A stretch of DNA of 64,000 nucleotides from Isoetes taiwanensis (GCA_021234155.1 JAJEKV010000005.1:7866216-7930215), one strand, 5' to 3'. Positions 32,443 to 42,771 are shown, counted from the stretch's first letter. Numbers and translations are program-made. Notes: a model not told the origin generated them from the sequence alone.

Positions 32443-33942
32443 TCACGGATCCGGTGGTCCTTTTTCTAAATATATGGATCGGTCACGGACCCGTTTCTGC
32501 GAAGGGTGAACCTGTGAGGAGGATTGCCCAGGAGCATTGAGTCGAAGCATGGCAATCTCCGCATCATCAAGAAGTTTCTGTTTCTGAACCTCCGTCAGCT
32601 GATCTTGGAGGGATGTGAGCTGAGAAGTCTGCGTGGCGAGCTGAGCCGTCAAAGAGGCAATTTGAGCATCACGCTCTGTAAGGTGTTGAACTTGAGTGCT
32701 GTAATTTTCACAAAGCTCGGAGTACAAGGCGTCTAGCTTAGCAATATCTTTCTCCTTGTCACCCAGGAGGGTGTCTTTGGACTTGTGTTGCTCCAATAAG
32801 TCCTGAATTTCGGATTGAAGCTGAGCCTGCTGATCTGCAAGGAGGCTGGTCTGATCCTGTGCACTTTTGAGATCTATGCGGGCCTGTAAGAGAGCCCCGT
32901 GCTTTTCTTGAAGTTGGGCTTCCAAAGTTTGAACTTGGGCTGTTGCAGCTTGAAGATCTCGGTGAACCGCATCTGAGGCCGTCAGGGCCGTGTGAACCCC
33001 ATTCATAAGAGCTTCTTGGGATTCTTGTAACTTGAGAACTGCAGCTTGAGCATCCTGCTGATACTGATACAACAACTGACGAGGGTGTTGTGGTGGTGGA
33101 GCCGGCTGTTGCCTGGTTTGTGATGTCTGGGTAAGATGGTGTGAACTGGATGGTGTAGCTGAGGAGGAGACAGTGACATGGGTGTGCTGATTTTGGACAT
33201 GACCAGGGGAAGAAGGGCGTGAAGTGCCAGCACGGTTAGTCAGTGGAAGAGACCGCTGAGTGGAATTATGAGAATTTTGTGGGGTGGGAGGGAAGTAATG
33301 ACGGATGAGGGCTTGAAGGTGGCCTCCCACAGAAACTTCAGAAATGGAAGTGGCACCCCGAAGGCGGTCCACTTCTTGGAGAAGACGATAGAACATCAAT
33401 TGGGGCCAATCTATGTGGTGCTTGGAGTGTGTAGCAGTGATGACCATGTTATAGAAAGGCTTATTGATATGGGTGTTCTTGATAGAATACCCAAGGAACT
33501 TGCGCCACAGAAACTTAACAAAGGTTTCGTGAGGCTTGTCGATATTGGTCAGACGATGCACATTGGCATGATAAGGAGGGGCACCAAACTCTGTGACATC
33601 TAGATCCTGTATGGCAGACCATGATAAACAAGGGGCTTGCAAGGGAATATGAAATACCTCAGAAATCAAATGTTGAGTCAGCGAAATGGTGATGCCATCG
33701 ACCACAGTGGTGTATCCATGCGGGCTGTTAACAATATTGGCGATGAACTGCTTCAGTTGGTCAGGATTTGGAGCCGGAAGTTCCATTTGAGAGAATTCGT
33801 AAAGCTTTTGTCGTTCAGCAACTTCTTTATTTGGGCCAACAAGGGCTTCACGGAAAGTGGGCGTCAAGAAGGATACAGATGCAAAAAGAGCCGGATCTTT
33901 GGGAGCAGTAGCTTGAAGGGTGGAAAATTTTGGTGCAGCCAT
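32443..33942 (-). CDS. extra 499-aa Gypsy ORF: plant-transposon domain plus coiled coil
   Basis: An intact sense-strand ORF downstream of integrase. Residues 1-210 resemble the 'putative plant transposon protein' domain: FLTPTFREALVGPNKEV, YTTVVDGITISLTQHLISEV, FVKFLWRKFLGYSIKNTHIN and MVITATHSKHHIDWPQLMF. Residues 220-290 are Ser/Thr/Pro/Gln-rich. From ~300 to 470 there is a long heptad-rich coiled coil (KLQESQEAL, LEAQLQEKHGALLQARIDL, LTERDAQIASLTAQLATQ). The C-terminus is basic (SQKRVRDRSIYL). Extra ORFs of this sort are known in plant Ty3/Gypsy elements but their role is not established. It is intact while pol is badly broken. Confidence 0.75.
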   Translation of the reverse strand: MAAPKFSTLQATAPKDPALFASVSFLTPTFREALVGPNKEVAERQKLYEFSQMELPAPNPDQLKQFIANIVNSPHGYTTVVDGITISLTQHLISEVFHIPLQAPCLSWSAIQDLDVTEFGAPPYHANVHRLTNIDKPHETFVKFLWRKFLGYSIKNTHINKPFYNMVITATHSKHHIDWPQLMFYRLLQEVDRLRGATSISEVSVGGHLQALIRHYFPPTPQNSHNSTQRSLPLTNRAGTSRPSSPGHVQNQHTHVTVSSSATPSSSHHLTQTSQTRQQPAPPPQHPRQLLYQYQQDAQAAVLKLQESQEALMNGVHTALTASDAVHRDLQAATAQVQTLEAQLQEKHGALLQARIDLKSAQDQTSLLADQQAQLQSEIQDLLEQHKSKDTLLGDKEKDIAKLDALYSELCENYSTQVQHLTERDAQIASLTAQLATQTSQLTSLQDQLTEVQKQKLLDDAEIAMLRLNAPGQSSSQVHPSQKRVRDRSIYLEKGPPDP

Positions 33943-34443
33943 GGTAACGATTTTGCAGAAACGAAGAGTGATTCAAAGGCGGAGGACGAAAGCCAAGTGC
34001 GGAGGACGAAGGCGCAGAGGAACGAAAAGGTTTTAGGGCGCGCAAAGGTGGGCGAAGGGGCCTGATAAGGGCGAAGCTGCAACCGTTGATGGTGCCAGGT
34101 GTCGAAAGATGCCAAGTAGGCGATTGGAGAGGCAAAAATTTGGCTAAGTCCCCGAAAAACGTAAGGGAGAAGCAATGAACGGTGAGGATGAGACGTGAGA
34201 GAAGGATTGGATGTGACAGGTGGCCAAAGGACATACATTAATGTCCTACGGGCGTGAAAAGAAGAAATGGCATTCAATGCTGGCAACTCGAAGTGGGATA
34301 TCATTAAAAGGAATGTGTCAGAAGGTACCATGGCTAGATATGCGGCGGGAGAAAAGATTCTCATTTTAGAAACAGCCTTGCATTGCAAACACGTTGGCGA
34401 TTTGTGTGATTGGTCCACGTCGACAAGGAGTTCCTCAGTTGGC

Positions 34444-34451
34444 TATATAAG
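34444..34451 (+). promoter_or_regulatory. TATA box for antisense ORF
   Basis: TATATAAG on the plus strand, 30 bp before the ATG at 34481. It implies transcription start close to the start codon and directs transcription against the element's own sense. Confidence 0.5.
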
Positions 34452-34480
34452 ACGAACCGGGAGTGAAGCGAAGGCATCCG

Positions 34481-34747
34481 ATGGCGCTCAGTATGGCTGC
34501 TGCTGGTTTGAACGAGGACTGCACTATGCCCACAAACTGTCAGGAGTGGCTGACCTGCAAGATGAATTGCCTGGACCTCTGGCGCTGCCACAATCGTGGC
34601 GTGAGAATGGATGGCTGGTGTGCCGGGATGGCTGAACATCCCGATCCGAAGACCAACGCGATGGAGGTGGTTCTGCACCTTCGCTGGGACCCGGAGCAGA
34701 ACCTCTACCACATCCTGCGCATCACCTCTGCTCCGAACCCGGAGTAG
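34481..34747 (+). CDS. antisense cysteine-rich 88-aa protein in Gypsy element
   Basis: ATG at 34481 opens an 88-residue frame antisense to pol, located between the integrase end and the 499-aa ORF. Six cysteines lie in the first 50 residues (DCTMPTNCQEWLTCKMNC, LWRCHNRG, GWCAGM), followed by EVVLHLRWDPEQNLYHILRI. No signal peptide or known family is recognised. A TATATAAG box lies 30 bp upstream and AATATAAT-type A/T-rich sequence about 100 bp downstream (34860-34880) could serve polyadenylation. Antisense ORFs have been described in some plant Ty3/Gypsy lineages. Confidence 0.5.
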   Translation: MALSMAAAGLNEDCTMPTNCQEWLTCKMNCLDLWRCHNRGVRMDGWCAGMAEHPDPKTNAMEVVLHLRWDPEQNLYHILRITSAPNPE

Positions 34748-34885
34748 AGGGTTTTTCTTCTTAGGACGTAGTAGATAGGGCTCTGAGCCCGTTTTTGTAT
34801 ATAGGGCAGTGCCCATAGCGGAAATAGCTGGGCTGTGCCCACATTTTGTAAAAAATTTCCACCTATAATATAATATGCCACTGTT

Positions 34886-35326
34886 TTAGTCACTTTCGGG
34901 TGTTGTTGTGTCTTGAACTGCATCTGTTTGTTGATTGTCGCTTGCTGTGGGATGAAATGTTTTGAGGCGGAAGCCATTAACCAGTGTAGGTAATGGAGTG
35001 CCATCTAACTCAGCCAGTTGAAAAACGCTGGGTCGAACCACTTGAACAATTTGATAAGGGCCAAGCCAACGAAACTTGAGTTTACCCGGAAAATTTTTGT
35101 ACCTGGAATCATAAAGAAGAACCAAATCGCCTTCTTTGAATGTTTTTGTCTTCAGACGTTGGTCATGTAAAGATTTTTGCAACTGTTGTCCATGAAGAAC
35201 ACGAATATAAGCATCCCTGCGAAGTTCATCCAACTGTTCTAATTGATAGACCCGTTCTTTGAGTGCAGCAGGTGGATTATGAGCAAAGAGCTGCTTGAAA
35301 AAGGAGTGTGGGAAGGATGTATTCAA
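34886..35326 (-). pseudogene. Gypsy integrase C-terminal domain
   Basis: Encodes LFAHNPPAALKERVYQLEQL, a helical DELRRDAYIRVLHGQQLQ segment, FKEGDLVLLYDSRYK and KLKFRWLGPYQIVQVVRPS, the GPY/F module, then LPTLVNGFRLKTFHP. This is the pol C-terminus. It has no chromodomain, which argues against the chromovirus branch. Confidence 0.85.
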
Positions 35327-35438
35327 ACGGGCATGAGAGCTTCCCGACCATAAACCAATTTAAAAGGAGTGTGACCGTAGCAATCTTGAAACAAGTATTG
35401 TAGGCCCAAAGAACGATTAGGAAGTTTTGTTTGCCCGG

Positions 35439-36755
35439 TCACGTGCGGGAAGCGTCACAAATTTTCTTGAGAATGGTGACCGAGTTTTGTTGGTGCTTTC
35501 GCCAAACCATTACCTTGAGGATAGTAAGGGGTGCTCTTGTGATGATGTATCGAAGATAATCCGTCGGCTCCTTGATAGTATGATTGATGAAATGGACACC
35601 ACGATCACCGACCAGCTCCGGTAAGGGCAGCGAATCGCGTGATAATTTGTTGATAGAGGACCCTAGGCGTGCTTGCTGCGGTGTTATGCGGAAGTGCACA
35701 AGCTTCCGCCCATTTGGTAGCATAGTCGGTGAGAACCGGGGACGTAACGCACGGGTGTGCCGCGGGGAGAGGATCGATAGGTCCCACAAAGTCCATTCCC
35801 CATTTGCTGAAGGGAAGGGGCGTGGCGACCGGTGTCAAGGGAAGAGCGCCACGGGCGTGGGGCGTCCCACCACGGCAAAGCGTCCACACGTCTTGGCGTG
35901 GTGAGCATCTTTGAAGAGCGTGGGCCAATAATACCCAAATGAGAAGGATTTTATGCGTCCGTGGTGTCACCATGAAAATGACCACCACCTAGCCCTTGAT
36001 GAGCTTCTCGAACAATATCCGAACTTCATGAGGTAGAACATAGCGGCGAAGGGCCGGTGTCCTTACCCTTTTGTAGAGATGTCCCGCAACCATGGTGTAG
36101 TCACGGGACCTCGGAGGAAAATTGATGGCGGCGGGATTTTCGCTTGGTAGGAGAGAGCGTCTCGTCTTCTGGTGGAAGAGCACCTGTGAGGAGGTACTGC
36201 TGAAAATCATGGAACCAATGTGGTGTTGCCGTGACTAAAAAGAGCCGAGCATCGTGAAAGGCGCCTCGAGACTCCGGTTGAGGGATCATCCGTGGTGGAT
36301 GCGTGAAAGATAATCCGGATCGACATGAGATTTGCCGGCCTTATGAACAATTTCAAAAGGAGCAAATTCTTGGAGAAGAAGGACCCAACGAGCAATGCGG
36401 CCCGTGGGCGTGGACTTGTTGATCAAATAAAGGAGTGCTTGGTGGTCCACAAAGAACTTGATTTGACTGCCCAAAAGGTAGTGACGAAGCGTTGGACACG
36501 AAAAATGAGACCCAAAGCTTCACGCCTGTGGCGAGAATAGTTCGCCCAGCAGAATTGAGTTTTCTCTGGGGCGTAGCGATTTGGTTTGTCGGTTAATGCG
36601 ATCATATTCTTGAGAAAGAACAGCTCCAATGGCAAACGCCGGTGACATCTACATGAACATGAAAGGGCTTGTCCCATTGAGGAGGAACAAGAACCGGTGC
36701 CTCGAGTAAGCAAAAGCTTCAAATTTGTTGGAAAGCGAGATCCTGGGAATTCCAA
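35439..36755 (-). pseudogene. Gypsy RNase H and integrase core, multiply frameshifted
   Basis: RNase H pieces include DKPFHVHVD-type text near 36640 and IKFFVDHQALLYLINKSTP with VHKAGKSHVDPDYLSRI at 36474-36286. Integrase follows: YVLPHEVRILFEKL (His of the zinc-binding region) near 36030, then SKWGMDFVGPIDPLPAAH (first catalytic Asp) and LTDYATKWAEACALP (second-Asp region) in 35988-35605. The frame changes at least six times within 1.3 kb. Confidence 0.8.
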
Positions 36756-37474
36756 GCCCAGGTGGATTCGTCACCCGTGAGTTTATGAATGGGATCAGCA
36801 ATGGCTGCTAGTCCAGGTATGAAGGTGGAGTAATAATTGACCTTACCCAGGAAAGAACGTGTCTCCTTGATATTGGCTGGTGCTTGAGCCTTTAGCACAC
36901 AGCTGATTTTGGCAGGATCCGTGGTGATACCTGCTTTGCTGACCACATGTCCCAACAGAACACCTGAAGTGACGCAAAAGGTGCATTTCTCGGGATTGAG
37001 ACTAATGCCGGACTCATCACATTTCTGAAAGACGAGTTCCAATTTATCCAAATGGTCAGCCATGGAACTGTAGGCAGAGAAGTCATCTTGAAAAATTTGC
37101 AAGAAGGGATTTTCCTTCATAAAATCATGAAAAACTGAGAGCATGATACGTTGAAACGTGGATGGTGAATTGGATAATCCAAAAGGAACCACCTTGTAGG
37201 CAAAAGTGCCCCACGGGGTGGTAAAGGTAGTCTTGAGTTGATCAGATTCTTTGATTGAGATCTGATTGTAGCCAGAAAAACCATCCATGAAGGAGTACAT
37301 CTCATGACCAGCAACCTCTTCCAGCACCTGGTCTGTGAAGGGAAGTGGAAAATGATCACGCTCCGTGGCCTGATTGAGTTTTCGGTAGTCCACGCAAACG
37401 CGGATCTTACCATTGTGTTTGAGTGCAATGACGATGGGGCTCACCCATTCAGAATGTTTGACCTCATAGATCAA
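36719..37474 (-). pseudogene. Gypsy reverse transcriptase core
   Basis: An open block of 251 codons with the ordered RT motifs: SEWVSPIVIALKHNGKIRV, CVDYRKLNQATERDHFPLPF, EMYSFMDGFSGYNQISI, FAYKVVPFGLSNSPSTFQRI, the active-site segment FLQIFQDDFSAYS (FQDD in place of the commoner YIDD/FIDD), LNPEKCTFC and GHVVSKAGI, and the ETRSFLGKVNYYSTFIPG segment. This is the best preserved part of pol. A stop at about 37545 separates it from the upstream protease frame. Confidence 0.92.
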
Positions 37475-37549
37475 ACCTGCAGCAAGGAGTTTGTCAATTT
37501 CTGCCTTGACGCGATCACGGTAATTAGGGTTGAGCCGGTACTGTCGTTG

Positions 37550-38734
37550 CTAGACTGGACGTGCATCAGACTTGGTAGGAATGGTGAGTTCCCCCAAGGT
37601 TTTGTTGATCCCCCGAAGATCTCTGTAGCTCCAGGCGAAAATGTGTTTGAACTTTTTGAAGAGCATGACAGCCCTGTTACGATAGGGTGTCGGAAGATTG
37701 GCAGCAAGTCGGACAGGCTGATTGTTGCCTACGTCCACAATCTCGACTGCAGGAGTCTGAATATGGGGGATAACTTCCGTGTCCTGGACAATATGAGCAG
37801 GAGGTTGAAGCATAACAGGATGCGTGGCACTCTGCGTGGTGAAAAAGAGAGGTTGCTGAGTTTCCTCAAGTAGTGGTTGCTTCATGACAGCGTGTACATC
37901 TACAGGAGCTTCAGGAGGTGCAGCGTCTGAAAAGTGATCAACACGTTGGATGCGATTGCAAGGAGCCAGGTAAGGGTCAAGCAAAGCAGCCACAGCCTGG
38001 TCCTGATCAAGAGTCATTTCTCCCCAGGGATCAGCATATTCGGGGTAGGATGACAGAGGCAGACTCGCAGGTGGAGCCTGAACTTGATAAATATTCTGGG
38101 CGTCCTCAGAATCGGTGTCGGAGAGAGAGGGTTCAGCATTGTCGACGGAAATGATTTTGCCTGTTTCCAAGTCCATGGTGGCATTGAGGTGACCATCAGT
38201 GATGACTAACTGATCCGTGGCCCAGTAATGGATGCTCTTGGCCTGGCGGAGAAAAGGTCTGCCGACCAACATTTCATAATCACCTGGATCTTCTCCAGCC
38301 TTCCAAACACCAAATTCCAAGGGGAATCTGAGATCACCAATGTTGATGTGAAGAAGAGGCGTGACGCCTTGAGGTCTCGTGATATGGCCATTGGCCAATT
38401 TGATGTCATATGGGGCACGATAGAGTTGTTTGATGCCCATTTGTTTTGCGGAGTTTATCCGTGATGAGATTAATCAAGGCCCCTCCGTCAATTTGAACAT
38501 GGTTGACTTGGCTCGATTGCCCACCGTGGCATGTACCGTGGGTGTAGAGGTAGCAACAGCCCCAACTAAAAACGAATGGGAGTGGTAACCGGTCTTTGAG
38601 AGCGTGACGAGTTTCAAAATCGTGGCAAGACCGAGAGGAATTTTGATTTTTGCCAACTCCTCTTGGAGTTCCGTGAGGCACATGAGAAAAAGGATCGGCG
38701 ATCCACAGTGCCGGAATGCGTGGTAAGGAAGCAA
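37550..38734 (-). pseudogene. Gypsy protease region
   Basis: Contains NHVQIDGGALINLIT (38530-38440), matching the (I/V)D-x-GA-x-N active-site region of Gypsy aspartic proteases, then after a frame change QLYRAPYDIKLANGHI and EMLVGRPFLRQAKSIHYW, the C-terminal protease segment. An acidic linker (LSDTDSEDAQN) and the start of RT (FKHIFAWSYRDLRGI) follow. Confidence 0.75.
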
Positions 38735-38851
38735 AGAACTTCTTTGAGTAGGTCGACCTCAGCCAGCCGATATTTGGATATGGTAGGCGTGGAGGTTGAG
38801 ACATGGAAGGAGCTTCTTTGTCCGTGTTGAGCTCTAGTAGTGGCATGAACA

Positions 38852-40849
38852 TTAGCCAACGTCACGGCCTTCAAAGGCTTGCATGAGGTTCAAAATGCTT
38901 TGGCGAACTTTAGGCATGACATTCGCATGAGTTTCTCCAAGTCGGTGCAAAATGGACCTTCTTGTCTTCTCGCATGAGGGATTAAGCGTCGACGGCAAAA
39001 GGCGGGTTCGCGTGCCATTAGGAATAATGGTTAAGGGACGTGGACGCCTCGTGCGGCGTGAAACCAAACCAACCCAATTTGATGGCTGGACTGGAGGATT
39101 AAGAGCCTGAAAAATTTCTTCCTGTGCTTGTTGATCCATCTGAGGTTGATTGGCAGGAGCTGGTTGATAGCGTGATTGCTGAGGCGCACGAGGTGGCTTC
39201 CGAAGAACAGGACGCGGGCCTTGTTTGCCATTAGCAATCCAGAGTTGGTAAGCCGTGAGGCGGACTGATGTGGTCTGATTGGTGCCAGGAAGCTGCACCT
39301 GAACTTGGGGGAGTTGAGGACACGCCGTGGTGGTATGACCCCATTCTTGACCGATGATAACACCGAAGCCAAGGATCAAAAAGGAGGGGCGTGTGTTGGG
39401 TCCCCGTTGTTGCTCCTGTTGCTGATAGAGTTGATTGGATTGCGCCTGCAGTGGTGGCGGCTGATATGGCGATTGGTGCTGAGGTGTTGTTTGCACTTGA
39501 TAAACCATCTTGTTGCGGAAAGGTGTAGGATGAGTGCGAGTGCATTCTTCCGTGGCATGATTGCACATGTTGCATCGTTTACAATGAGGCGGGCCATTGG
39601 TGGAGTTGCACTCATTCGCCAAGTGGCCTTGATATTTGCAGATATGGCACCAGATCTGACTGCGCTGCGGATTGGCGTGTTGAGGTTGAACAGCAGTCTG
39701 TGGAACCATGACGGGTGGAATGAAAGGGAGCTCCTGAAGAGCCACGCCACGGGAGGAAACATTGACTGAGTGATTGACAAGATCGATAGCCTGCTCCAAA
39801 GTCTTCGGGCGCAGGTATTCAGTCATGAGTCTGATAGCTGGAGGAAGTCCTTGGAGAAACCAGACCAAGATCTGGCTCTGTGTGGGGTACTCCTTGAGTT
39901 TGCTGAGCAGAATGTGAAGACGGTCTGCAAAATCCCGGGCAGACTCCGTGGGCTCTTGTTGAAGGTCATTGAGTTGCTTGAGATGAAGTTGATCATCATC
40001 CGTGGTCCCATAGTGAGAAAGAAAAGCAGTTTTCATTTCAGTCCAATCTTGTTTCCAGTGGCTTTTGTTGGACATGAGCCATTGATGAGGGGAGCCACGC
40101 AATGTGGTGGAAAAGATGTGGAATTTCAGTTGAGGTTGCGCATGACCATTCAGGACAGCCAGAGCCTCAAATTCTTCCATGTGGGCCTGAGCACTTTGGT
40201 CTAAAGGTTTGCCTTTCGTGTTGCCAAAGGTGGGATAAGTCAGCTTAAGGGTCTGAAAGGTAGAGGTAAAAGTGCTGGGCTGGACAGGAACATGATAGTG
40301 AGGATATTGAGGTGGAGTTGGAGGGGGTATGGTGCTGGAAAGACCCTGCTGAAGGGGTGGCTGAGGTGGGGGTACTGGAGGTGCCTGATCATTGGGTTTG
40401 AGGTCTGTAAGATTGTAAACAGGAAGAGCGGTGGGAAAGGTAGGGAAAGGAAATTCCTGGGGAGGAGCAAAAGAGACATGTGGATATCCCTGTCCACCCG
40501 TAGGAGATGATGGTTGTGAAGGCAGAGGCGTATGGCCAGAAGAGTGATGGATGAAGGCATGTTCTGGGGTATGAAAGTAAGGTTGAGCAGGTGGAGCCGG
40601 ATAGGGCTCCTGATAGTGATGAGGAGACTGAGGCTGTGAGCAATGTTTGCACGCTTGAGGTGGAGAATTGGGGCGAGACATGACACGAGGGGTGGGTGGC
40701 GCCGACTGAGCCCTAGACCGAATGTGGCCTCCCTCAATGTCATAAGCAGATCCATACATGTCACGCAATGCCTTCCCGCCGATGATGGCGCCCAATCGAG
40801 ACGCTGGCTCGGGAAAGAAGTTCTTCCGGGCGTGAAGTTTCGGACGCAT
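38852..40849 (-). CDS. Gypsy Gag polyprotein
   Basis: A 665-codon frame starting MRPKLHARKNFF only 45 nt after the 5' LTR. Residues 60-220 are Pro/Gln-rich; ~230-400 form the retrotransposon gag domain (SAQAHMEEFEALAVLN, LRGSPHQWLMSN, LNDLQQEPTESARDFADRLH). Two CCHC zinc knuckles follow, CHICKYQGHLANEC and CKRCNMCNHATEEC. The C-terminal third is Gln/Pro/Arg-rich. It ends 38852, abutting the protease region. The frame is open throughout, in contrast with pol. Confidence 0.88.
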   Translation of the reverse strand: MRPKLHARKNFFPEPASRLGAIIGGKALRDMYGSAYDIEGGHIRSRAQSAPPTPRVMSRPNSPPQACKHCSQPQSPHHYQEPYPAPPAQPYFHTPEHAFIHHSSGHTPLPSQPSSPTGGQGYPHVSFAPPQEFPFPTFPTALPVYNLTDLKPNDQAPPVPPPQPPLQQGLSSTIPPPTPPQYPHYHVPVQPSTFTSTFQTLKLTYPTFGNTKGKPLDQSAQAHMEEFEALAVLNGHAQPQLKFHIFSTTLRGSPHQWLMSNKSHWKQDWTEMKTAFLSHYGTTDDDQLHLKQLNDLQQEPTESARDFADRLHILLSKLKEYPTQSQILVWFLQGLPPAIRLMTEYLRPKTLEQAIDLVNHSVNVSSRGVALQELPFIPPVMVPQTAVQPQHANPQRSQIWCHICKYQGHLANECNSTNGPPHCKRCNMCNHATEECTRTHPTPFRNKMVYQVQTTPQHQSPYQPPPLQAQSNQLYQQQEQQRGPNTRPSFLILGFGVIIGQEWGHTTTACPQLPQVQVQLPGTNQTTSVRLTAYQLWIANGKQGPRPVLRKPPRAPQQSRYQPAPANQPQMDQQAQEEIFQALNPPVQPSNWVGLVSRRTRRPRPLTIIPNGTRTRLLPSTLNPSCEKTRRSILHRLGETHANVMPKVRQSILNLMQAFEGRDVG

Positions 40850-40894
40850 ATGGCGATAGAAGAAAGGAAAACGAATCGCACCCGCAGCGGCGGC
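40850..40894 (-). promoter_or_regulatory. Gypsy 5' leader; no TGG-type primer site seen
   Basis: Only 45 nt lie between the 5' LTR end (CCAAACA) and the gag ATG. The sequence GCCGCCGCTGCGGGTGCGAT follows the LTR. No TGGTATCAG or other TGG-starting primer-binding site is visible. GGGTGCGATTCG could pair with a tRNA T-arm region ending TTCGAATC, which is speculative. Confidence 0.35.
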
Positions 40895-41523
40895 TGTTTG
40901 GGGTCTGGTTTCGAACTCCTCGCAAGACAGCCCTCTGTGAGGACCTTTGGATCTAACAGGAGAATCCGGGGGACTATGTCACGCGGGATTTGCAAGAGAA
41001 GAACAAGAAGAAGAAAACAGAACAAGAGAGAACAGTGAGAGGAAAATGATAAGCTTCCTTGATATCAATGATGAACATACATGAGCTCTCGCAATCGAGA
41101 GAAGACTGAAGAGAGACAAGACTCAAAAACTCATCTAGAACTCATGTGCGAGCTCTAGTCATATATATAGTACAATGGCCTTGGGCCCAATATAGACACT
41201 CTGGCCCAATATAGACACTCTGACTGATCTCGGTGCCGACTCCTGGAAGGAGGCCTGATTTGCAGGAATGTGGGCGCCCTCTTGAAGTACCGGACTCATC
41301 TTGACGGCGACGGCACGCAAGGCGTGATTTGGCGCCACTTGTCCGAGCCGGCGTCTCTTGATAGCCTTTGATCGCGGTGGGTCCGCGTGGGTCTGGTTCC
41401 GCTGCTTGGTCTTCTCACGAGCCTTTGATGGCTGACCCGTGGGCTGATTGAGGATCCTTGAGCTTGACCTCGGTGCATGTCAGATGCATGAATAGTCCTG
41501 AACCAGGAGGCACAGGACTAACA
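40895..41523 (-). repeat. 5' LTR of Gypsy element
   Basis: Partner of 30348-30967. In element sense it runs from 41523 to 40895. A TATATATA run at about 41160-41168 is the likely minus-strand promoter TATA. Compared with the 3' LTR, the region 41270-41480 holds a cluster of small indels and substitutions. Confidence 0.9.
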
Positions 41524-41528
41524 GGATT

Positions 41529-42769
41529 GCCTACTCCATGTAGCATATGTGGCATCAGGCTACATGGTGGAGGAGTTTGTAAGGGGAAGTGGATAAAAAA
41601 TGAGGTGGTCCCACAAGAGCAACATGTACAAGCACAAAGACAAGTCTGTCAGGGTCAGGAGCAAAACCACTTGGTAGGTTTGGAAGGGGATCACATGGGG
41701 GATAGAGTAAATAGGGATCAAAGGAAGTTGACAGATGAACAGTACAAAATAGGTTGGACTCCAGTCACAAAGAAAAAAAATAAAAATGGGAGTGCAAATA
41801 GAATAGCCAAAAAACAGGCTGTAAGGAAACAGATGGAAGAGGTCCAAACTACCAGAAAGAAAAATAACGGGAAAAAAGAGAATGGAGGAGAAAAATCCAG
41901 GATGCTAAACTATGTAGTCAAATCAAGGTCCTTGTAAGCCCAAACCATGGTCAGGCTAGTACTGTAAATCCATGTGGCCAAGGAATTGATGAGGAGGTAG
42001 TGACTAATGGCCAGGGGATTAGTTCTAATTAAGTAAATGGTCCTATAAGTCCAGTTGACCATGGTCAAACTGGCTAGGGATTGACTTTGGTCAAGACTAA
42101 ATACCCTATAAGTCCATTAGACATAAAGGCTCAAAAAGGTAAGGAGATTATAAATGGAGGCCTTACAATTACTCTAGCTCATTTGATCAAGAGTTGTAAG
42201 TTATCCATTATGGAGACTAATCTCCCTCCAATTAATGAATACCCTGAATCTTCTGAATCAGAGGTGTCCACTGGAGGCACCTTATTGCTAAGGGGGGAAG
42301 CTTCTAAAACCAATAAAATAGAGCCTCCAGTCCTTCCAAACAAAATGGATTTTAACACTCCATATAAAGAAAATGAAGATAAAACCCAGGTTGAAGGAGA
42401 TCCTGTGGAAACTGAGATGCATGAGGTTCTTCTGAAGATAATGGAGGCAGATGAACGGTTATGGAAGTGCCAAATACTCCATGTACCCCTATGGAAAAGT
42501 ATCAGACACCAGCTCCAGTTAAGGAAAACTTTAAATTCTTCACTAAATCCCCCATGGATTTTTCCAGTGGAGGCACAGAAGAATTGGATCTTGATGTTGT
42601 GGATACTGAAGAGCCCTATGAAGAGACCATGGAGGAGACTACTGAAAAGGAGCCTGAGGAAGATAAATATTTCACTCCCATGATTAAAAAGAGCAAGAAG
42701 GGACAGTTCACAGAAAACTGTCCAGCTCTCAACCTTAGGGTTCAACCTAGGAAAAAATACCCTGCTTGA
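41529..42769 (+). pseudogene. L1 ORF1, 3' part
   Basis: Resumes directly after the Gypsy target duplication with GLPTPCSICGIRLHGGGVC, a zinc-knuckle-like segment as in the C-terminal half of plant L1 ORF1. A Lys/Gln-rich stretch, then an acidic tail (EEPYEETMEETTEKEPEED) follow over three frames, with the last frame ending KKYPA and stop TGA at 42767-42769. The frame changes show it is broken. Confidence 0.8.
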
Positions 42770-42771
42770 TG
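42767..42771 (+). promoter_or_regulatory. ORF1 stop/ORF2 start overlap TGATG
   Basis: ORF1 ends TGA (42767-42769) and the ORF2 ATG (42769-42771) shares its A, giving TGATG. Such overlaps are used for termination-reinitiation in some non-LTR elements. Confidence 0.7.

Larger units (their letters stand above)
30348..41523 (-). mobile_element. Ty3/Gypsy retrotransposon with extra ORFs, inserted in L1 ORF1
   Basis: An 11.2-kb element oriented on the minus strand. LTRs of 620 and 629 bp have TG...CA ends (in element sense starting TGTTAGTCC and ending CCAAACA), with 5-bp target duplication GGATT. Order in element sense: 5' LTR (41523-40895), gag, protease, RT, RNase H, integrase, then two further sense-strand ORFs and one antisense ORF before the 3' LTR (30967-30348). 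Gene order (RT before integrase) fixes it as Ty3/Gypsy. The long gag and extra 3' ORFs recall the Tat/Athila group. Multiple frame breaks between 38.8 and 35.3 kb make pol inactive. Confidence 0.92.

Noticed and set aside
40240-41025. 261-codon minus-strand frame overlapping gag
   Set aside because: Out-of-frame shadow of the Pro-rich gag N-terminus that runs into the LTR; Leu/Pro/Ser-rich without motifs.
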